Shown here in pieces: positions 59,150 through 64,000 of a stretch of DNA of 64,000 nucleotides. Each line of letters begins with the position of its first letter. Position 1 is the stretch's first letter. The notes under the pieces are model-generated. The model worked only from the letters and a program-made list of their open reading frames with translations. It was not told where the DNA came from and did no database searches. This DNA comes from Desulfuromonas versatilis (GTDB taxonomy: Bacteria > Desulfobacterota > Desulfuromonadia > Desulfuromonadales > NIT-T3): assembly GCF_019704135.1 (NCBI RefSeq), contig NZ_AP024355.1, forward strand, positions 3,156,001-3,220,000, in the 5' to 3' direction. Position numbers and translations under genes: made by a program.

Positions 59150-61342
59150 TCAGGCAATCCTCTCGCCGGCCATGGAGCCTTTCTGGGCCGGTTCGGGAGC
59201 TGCGTAATAGGCATTGTAATAATCCTCCCCCTCTTTGTGATCCAGGGAATTGATCATCAGGCCAAGCACCGGCGCGTTGATGTCGTGGAGGATCTTGAGG
59301 GTCTTTTTCGCCACCTCGTAGGTGGTCTGTCCGGCCCGGGTCACCAGGACCGTCCCTTCAAAGAACCGGCTCAGAATCCGCGCATCGGCCACCGAAAGCA
59401 CCGGGGGCGAATCGCAGATGATGATATCGAATTCCTGCTTGAGGGTATCGAGCAGCTTCTTCATGCGGCTCGAGGCCAGAAGCTCCGAGGGGTTGGGGGC
59501 GATGGGGCCCGCCGGGATGACCGTCAGGTTGGCGAGCGGCCCTTTTTCCAGGATGTCGCCACCCGTGGTGCCGGCCAAGTAGGTGCTCAAGCCCTTTTGG
59601 TTGGTGAGCCGGAAGATTTTGTGGATCCGCGGTTTGCGCAGGTCGCCGTCGATGAGCAGGACGCGGTGTTCGGACTGGGCCAGGGCCACGGCGAGATTTA
59701 CCGAGGTGGTGGTCTTGCCCTCGCCGGGGAGGGAGCTGGTAATCAGGATCTTCCCGGGCGGCGAGTCGGCGGAGGAAAGCAGCAAGGCCGTGCGCAGGGC
59801 TTTGTAACTTTCCGCGAACGCCGAGCGGGGCTCCTTCAGCACGACCTCCTCGATCGGATGCCGATCATGACATAGGGGGACGATTCCCAACACCGCCGCA
59901 CCCAACCCGGCCTCGGCCTCCTCTGGATTCTTGATCGTATTGTCGAGATATTCCAGGAAAAAGGCCAGCCCGACCCCGCCGAAAAGCCCGAGGATGGAGC
60001 CGAGCAGCAGGTTGACCCCCTTCCAGGGCTTGGCCGGCTTGCCGGGAGCCTTCGCCTCTTCGACAATCCAGAGGTCGGCGGCCTGGTTTTCTTCGGTAAT
60101 ACTCTGCTCCTTCATGCGCAGCAACAAGGCGTCGAACATCTGGCGATTGGTGTCAACCTCTCGTTTCAGAGCACCGTACTGAATGAATTTCTCGTTGAGC
60201 ACCAGGGCTTCGGATTTGGTCTTCGCCAACTGATCGCGCAGACCCGCCTCCACCGATACAGCCAGCTCGTATTCATTTTTTATCGATTCGATGATGCGGG
60301 CGACTTCGTGGCTCCGTTTGCGCCGCAGCACCTGCAAATCACCCCTGGCCTTGATCATCACCGGATGCTTCTGGCCGAATTTGCCCGAGAGCTCCATGAT
60401 GCTCTTTTCGGCCTCCACGATCTGGGCGCGCAGGGCCTGGAGCGTGGTGTCCGAGGCAATGGCGGCGACAGTTTCTGCAAGGTCCGTATCCCCCGAGACC
60501 CCTTTGACCTTTTGGTACAGTATTTCGAGCTCCTTGCGTTTGGACTCGGCCCGCACCAGCTGGGAGCTGATCTCCGATAGTTGCTCCGGGACCACGGCCA
60601 CACGGTCTTCCACGGTCAGAATGTTGTTGGCCCCCATGTAAGCCTGCAGGTTCTGCTCGGCATTCTCCAGCTTGGCGCGCTCCACCTCGGCCTTCTTGCT
60701 CATCCACTCCAGGGTCCGTCGGCTCGACTCCATCTTCATCTCCAGGGTCTCCTCGACGTAAGCCTTGACCGTCGCATTGGGGACCAGGGCGGCCAGCTCC
60801 GGATTGGGCGATTCGTAGATGATGCTGACGATGCGGCTGTTCTCCAGGGGACGGACTTTGAGGTTCTCAAGCAGCTGGTCGGCTATCCACTCCTTTTTCG
60901 AGGGCTGCGCAGAGGGTTCCCCATCGGGCTTGCGGATTTTAAGAAAAGTGGCCAGCTGGTTCTTCAGATCCTTGGTCCAGAGCCAGAGGGACTGAAGCCC
61001 CGAGGCGCTTTTTCGACTCTCCTGGCGGTAAGCGTCGTAGTTTTCCTCCAGCGAGAGCATCGCCATCACCCGGTAGGCCACGGCCCGGCTCTTGAGCAGC
61101 TGGTACTGGGTTTCGTAAAACTCCGGGTCCATGGAGTCGGCGCGCCCCCTGCCCGTCAGATCGCTCGGCTGAACCTTTTCGATGACGATGCGAGTTTTCC
61201 CCTCGTACAACGGCGTGGCGGCAAAAGTCGCCAGCAGCACCAGCAGAAAAGTGGCCCCGAAAAAGGTCGTTACCGCCCCACGGCGCTTGGAGACCACCTT
61301 GAGGTAGTCCCGCAGATGCATTTCCCTGTCGCTGATCAACAT
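59150..61342 (-). CDS. Polysaccharide co-polymerase and tyrosine autokinase (Wzc/BY-kinase)
   Basis: 730 residues. Wzz domain with two membrane helices (TFFGATFLLVLLATFAATPL near 27 and NLLLGSILGLFGGVGLAFF near 445), a long coiled coil between them, and a C-terminal kinase: Walker A SSLPGEGKTTTSVNLA, Walker A' VLLIDGDLRKPRIH, Walker B DIIICDSPPVLSVAD. The C-terminus carries a tyrosine cluster (DYYNAYYAAP) for autophosphorylation. It controls chain length and export of a capsule or exopolysaccharide together with the Wza-type protein encoded 37 bases upstream. Confidence 0.92.
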   Translation of the reverse strand: MLISDREMHLRDYLKVVSKRRGAVTTFFGATFLLVLLATFAATPLYEGKTRIVIEKVQPSDLTGRGRADSMDPEFYETQYQLLKSRAVAYRVMAMLSLEENYDAYRQESRKSASGLQSLWLWTKDLKNQLATFLKIRKPDGEPSAQPSKKEWIADQLLENLKVRPLENSRIVSIIYESPNPELAALVPNATVKAYVEETLEMKMESSRRTLEWMSKKAEVERAKLENAEQNLQAYMGANNILTVEDRVAVVPEQLSEISSQLVRAESKRKELEILYQKVKGVSGDTDLAETVAAIASDTTLQALRAQIVEAEKSIMELSGKFGQKHPVMIKARGDLQVLRRKRSHEVARIIESIKNEYELAVSVEAGLRDQLAKTKSEALVLNEKFIQYGALKREVDTNRQMFDALLLRMKEQSITEENQAADLWIVEEAKAPGKPAKPWKGVNLLLGSILGLFGGVGLAFFLEYLDNTIKNPEEAEAGLGAAVLGIVPLCHDRHPIEEVVLKEPRSAFAESYKALRTALLLSSADSPPGKILITSSLPGEGKTTTSVNLAVALAQSEHRVLLIDGDLRKPRIHKIFRLTNQKGLSTYLAGTTGGDILEKGPLANLTVIPAGPIAPNPSELLASSRMKKLLDTLKQEFDIIICDSPPVLSVADARILSRFFEGTVLVTRAGQTTYEVAKKTLKILHDINAPVLGLMINSLDHKEGEDYYNAYYAAPEPAQKGSMAGERIA

Positions 61343-61378
61343 AAAAGCAAATTCCTCGCTTGACGATCCTGTGGCGGA

Positions 61379-62179
61379 TCAGAAGAAACTCTCTGGAACC
61401 ACGATGACATCCTCGGGGAGCACCGGTACATCCATGGAGACGTTCTTGAGGATCTGTTCACTCCCCCTGACCTTGCGGATGATCCGTACGCGGCTCTTGG
61501 AGGCGATGGGGGAAAACCCCCCGGCCATGGTGATGGCCTTGATGACCGTCGTCCCCTCCTCCAGGCGATACGAATTGGGTCGGCCCACCTCTCCGGTCAC
61601 GTAAAAGACTTCGGCCTTGGCGACAAACACGTTGTCCCCGTCCATGATCGGCGCATCCAGTGTCGCCAGCCCTCTTTCCAGCAGGTCCTTGAGATTCACG
61701 GTGATCAGCTGCTCCTGGTCGCCGCCGGGACCGGACTTGCGTTTGATAGTGGCCTTGTCGCCGGCCTCGGGGGTGAGCCCCCCGGCCTTGGAGACCAACT
61801 CCAAAAGGGAGGTCGGCCCGCTCAGCTCGTAAAGGCCCGGCGTCCTCACCTGGCCGATGATAATCGCTCTCTTGCTGCGAAACTCTTCGACAAAAACGCT
61901 GACCTGCGGGTTGACGATGTACCCGTCAGCCAGTTTTCTGGCAAGCTGGTCGGAGACCTGGGCCACGCTCAAGCCACCGACCTTGACCTGGCCGAGCAGC
62001 GGAAAATGGATTGTCCCGTCACTGTTGACCCGGACAGTGGCGTCCAGGTCCGGGTTGTCGTAGACGGTCACCTTGAGCACGTCGCCGTCGCCCACCTGGT
62101 AGTTGGTATCCACCGCCCAGGCTGGGGGATTCAGGCTGAAGAGCGCCAGGAGAACTGCCATCAGCATCCATCGCTTCAT
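61379..62179 (-). CDS. Polysaccharide export protein, Wza-type with SLBB domains
   Basis: 266 residues. Signal peptide (MLMAVLLALFSLNPPAWA). Poly_export domain with YQVGDGDVLKVTVYDNPDLD and IHFPLLGQVKVGGLSVAQV, then two SLBB domains (AIIIGQVRTPGLYELSGPTSLLELVSKAGG; FYVTGEVGRPNSYRLEEGTTVIKAITMAGG). No lipobox Cys is seen, unlike E. coli Wza. Forms the outer-membrane or periplasmic channel for exopolysaccharide. ATG 62179 has AAGGTGG upstream; the longer frame to 62230 is not supported. Confidence 0.9.
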   Translation of the reverse strand: MKRWMLMAVLLALFSLNPPAWAVDTNYQVGDGDVLKVTVYDNPDLDATVRVNSDGTIHFPLLGQVKVGGLSVAQVSDQLARKLADGYIVNPQVSVFVEEFRSKRAIIIGQVRTPGLYELSGPTSLLELVSKAGGLTPEAGDKATIKRKSGPGGDQEQLITVNLKDLLERGLATLDAPIMDGDNVFVAKAEVFYVTGEVGRPNSYRLEEGTTVIKAITMAGGFSPIASKSRVRIIRKVRGSEQILKNVSMDVPVLPEDVIVVPESFF

Positions 62180-62242
62180 GATTCCACCTTTTCCCGGGGA
62201 GCGGAGTATTCCCGCCGTCCGTCGCCGCATCGGGGTGTTTGC

Positions 62243-63595
62243 TCAGATGGCGGCGGTAAGCGTGAGCAAAAAGATGTTGGACTGGTAATCCGAGCTGTCG
62301 AAGTTCGAATCCCGCTCCACGTAGTTGTAGCCGGCACTCAGATTGAGCCATTTGCGCAGGGAAAAGCCCAGGGCGAGCCCGGCACTGTAGTAGTTGTCCC
62401 GGCGTTTGCCGGTTTCCAGATTGACCACAACATCCCCCCCCCGGTAGCTGTCGCGGATGTAGTTGAGATCGGCGATGGCCCGCACCTTGGAGGTGATGCG
62501 CTGAGAATAGGCCACCCCGACCCGGTGGGTCAGGACATTACTGGGCCCGGCCAGGATGTCGGTTTCGTTCACCTGGCGCGTGGTGATTAGGGCGACCGAG
62601 GTCTTGGGGGTGAAGTGATAGTCGAGCCGTGCCTCACCGATGAAATCGTGGTTGTCGTCGGGATCGCGCAGCCGGCCGTCGAACTGCTTCACGCCGTAAC
62701 CGAGCTTGCCCTGCAGCCGGAGCTTCTCACTGGCATCCCACAGCACCCCGGCAAAGTAGTGATGCTCCTGGCTGTCGGGCAACAGGTCGCGATCGTAGTC
62801 GATGTCGACGAATTCATATTCGAGAAACAGCGAGGTCTTGGGCCAGAACTGGTGGAAGGCGAACAGGCTGAACCCGTTGTCGTCGCGGTCCCGGAACCGC
62901 TCAGCGGTTTCGTCGTAGCTGAGGGTGTACCAGGAGTAGTCGGCGCGCAGCCGGGTTTTCGGGGTGATCCGGTAGACGGCGAGGGCATTGAGCACGTTGG
63001 AGGTGAACTCGTTGAGCTGCCGGGAGTTACCGGTGGCGTAGGGGTCCTGCTCAACCTCGTAGATGTCCAAAAGTTCCAGGGACAGGCCGCCGCGGAAATT
63101 GTAGCGGAACACCCCTTCGCCCCGGTGGTTCACCGTATTCTCCTCGGAAAAATCCGCATGGCGGTTGATGTTGGCGCGGTACAGGGCATAGGCCTGCATC
63201 CGCCGCGGGGCCTCGGTATCGAATCGGGTCAGTTCAAACCCGCCCGGTGCCGTGTTGAGCGTCTCCACGTCCAGAAGGGGTTGCCGGCCGGCCGGTAGAG
63301 AAAACCAGATCCCGGGGGTGATGACCGTTACGAAGTCGCTTTCCTGGTTATCTTCAGTGTTGAACAGGTTGTCCGTGTAATATTCCCCGAGCGAAAAATA
63401 GGGATGCAGGTAATTCCAGGTCTGGCCGAAGGCCGAATCGGGACTCACCTCCAGGCCCTCGGGCATCATGGTCGAATCGTACCCCGCCGAGGAGGGCAAG
63501 CCACCTACCGCGCTGGACAAACTCGCGGCCGCAAGGGGATTGGCCCCAAGGAAAAGAAACACCGCGCCTGCCAGAACCAGTTGTTTGATTCGCAT
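62243..63595 (-). CDS. Outer-membrane beta-barrel protein of the exopolysaccharide locus
   Basis: 450 residues. Signal peptide (LVLAGAVFLFLGANPLAAA). The rest is a series of alternating amphipathic strands ended by turns with Asp/Asn/Gly, e.g. HPYFSLGEYYTDNLFNTEDN, TKTSLFLEYEFVDIDYDRDL-like, KLRLQGKLGYGVKQFDGRL and WLNLSAGYNYVERDSNFDS. This fits the BBP2-type barrels that occur with Wza/Wzc in exopolysaccharide and PEP-CTERM loci. It may be the outer-membrane exit or an attachment barrel. First gene of the operon, 63 bases before the Wza gene. Confidence 0.82.
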   Translation of the reverse strand: MRIKQLVLAGAVFLFLGANPLAAASLSSAVGGLPSSAGYDSTMMPEGLEVSPDSAFGQTWNYLHPYFSLGEYYTDNLFNTEDNQESDFVTVITPGIWFSLPAGRQPLLDVETLNTAPGGFELTRFDTEAPRRMQAYALYRANINRHADFSEENTVNHRGEGVFRYNFRGGLSLELLDIYEVEQDPYATGNSRQLNEFTSNVLNALAVYRITPKTRLRADYSWYTLSYDETAERFRDRDDNGFSLFAFHQFWPKTSLFLEYEFVDIDYDRDLLPDSQEHHYFAGVLWDASEKLRLQGKLGYGVKQFDGRLRDPDDNHDFIGEARLDYHFTPKTSVALITTRQVNETDILAGPSNVLTHRVGVAYSQRITSKVRAIADLNYIRDSYRGGDVVVNLETGKRRDNYYSAGLALGFSLRKWLNLSAGYNYVERDSNFDSSDYQSNIFLLTLTAAI

Positions 63596-63633
63596 TTAAC
63601 CCCCTAAGCTGAGGTGGGCCTTCAACCCAAGGT

Positions 63634-63684
63634 AAAAAAAAAGCACCCTTCCGTATGGTTAATAACTACCAAAAGAAGGGGCGC
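63634..63684 (-). terminator. Intrinsic terminator after the CapD/WbpM-type gene
   Basis: On the minus strand GCGCCCCTTC (63684-63675) pairs with GAAGGGTGC (63651-63643) with one bulge and one G-T pair; the 23-base loop contains an inner TGGT/ACCA stem; nine T follow (63642-63634). Confidence 0.75.
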
Positions 63685-63690
63685 TGTCAA
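63663..63690 (-). promoter_or_regulatory. Possible promoter of the exopolysaccharide operon
   Basis: TTGACA (63685-63690), 16-base spacer, TAGTTA (63663-63668). The -35 box touches the first arm of the terminator at 63634-63684, and the spacer covers that arm, so RNA started here would lack the complete hairpin. Confidence 0.4.
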
Positions 63691-63748
63691 TAGTCATTGC
63701 TAATTAACCAAGACAAATACTGCATACTCCCCCAACCAAGCCTTTGGC

Positions 63749-64000
63749 TCAGGAGCGCAACAAGACATAGGGGGCCGGCCCCTCGCCTGCTCCCGGGGGG
63801 ATCGCACGCCCGGGGTGAGGCAAGGCCAGGTCGCGGCTGATCTTGTATTCCGGAACTATCCTGTTGAGAACCCTGAGCGCCCCCTCCAGGTCCATGTGGC
63901 GACAGGACTGGTAAAGGTCCTCGATCTGCGCCTTCAGGGTTGCAGGATCGTGAAAGACAGCGTTGGCGACGCAGATCTTTTCGTGCCTGGTCGGACGCAC
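63749..64000 (-). CDS. C-terminal end of a CapD/WbpM-type polysaccharide biosynthesis protein, 5' end outside window
   Basis: The frame is open through the right edge; the visible 83 residues end the protein. RPTRHEKICVANAVFHDPATLKAQIEDL and VLNRIVPEYKISRDL match the tail of nucleoside-diphosphate-sugar 4,6-dehydratases of the FlaA1/CapD/WbpM group (…HEKI…ELxxLVPEY). These membrane enzymes make UDP-sugar precursors for surface polysaccharides, which suits the operon that follows. The last 20 or so residues are Pro/Gly-rich. Confidence 0.75.
   Translation of the reverse strand: MRPTRHEKICVANAVFHDPATLKAQIEDLYQSCRHMDLEGALRVLNRIVPEYKISRDLALPHPGRAIPPGAGEGPAPYVLLRS

Overview
The window looks like a chromosomal segment of a GC-rich, anaerobic, metal- or sulfur-respiring deltaproteobacterium of the Geobacter/Desulfuromonas group. 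The signs are multiheme c-type cytochromes with System II cytochrome c maturation genes, a PilMNO-flavoured type II secretion system (T2SS), the tRNA-tig-clpP-clpX-lon-hup block, a CBS-DRTGG pyrophosphatase and PATAN/HDOD/GGDEF signalling proteins. No transposase, integrase, CRISPR array or rRNA operon is visible.

Layout. 1-9.8 kb: end of a circularly permuted ATP-grasp gene, a HAD phosphatase, two candidate small-RNA units, a thioredoxin-fold DUF255 protein, a minus-strand CaCA antiporter/DUF3108/pyrophosphatase operon, and an ArsR regulator coupled to an rRNA methyltransferase. 10-13.7 kb: biotin operon bioW-bioF-bioH-bioC with a perfect BirA-type operator. 13.8-15.6 kb: ccsB-resB. 15.7-22.4 kb: signalling genes (membrane PATAN scaffold, two receiver proteins, GAF-GGDEF, HDOD). 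22.5-27.8 kb: xseA-M23-xseB-ispA-dxs. 27.9-29.3 kb: ParA-like ATPase with a Cys-rich tail.

29.3-44.3 kb is one minus-strand directon: T2SS genes (F, E, PilM/N/O/P-like proteins, a secretin with a C-terminal cohesin-like domain, two pseudopilins), then ftsE-ftsX-envC-ctpA and a polysaccharide deacetylase. 44.4-48.5 kb is an operon of parvulin, NHL propeller lipoprotein, an OmcE-like tetraheme cytochrome and an octaheme cytochrome. I read it as a candidate extracellular cytochrome nanowire locus, sitting just upstream of the T2SS that could export its products and in a genome segment that also carries the heme-attachment genes. 48.6-55.9 kb holds seven tRNA genes, hup, lon, clpX, clpP and tig. 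56-64 kb is an exopolysaccharide locus (lipoprotein, ligase/polymerase with TPR tail, BY-kinase, Wza-type export protein, outer-membrane barrel, end of a CapD/WbpM-type gene).

Functions come from motif recognition and neighbourhood only; no database search was possible. Promoter, terminator and small-RNA calls are pattern matches made by eye.
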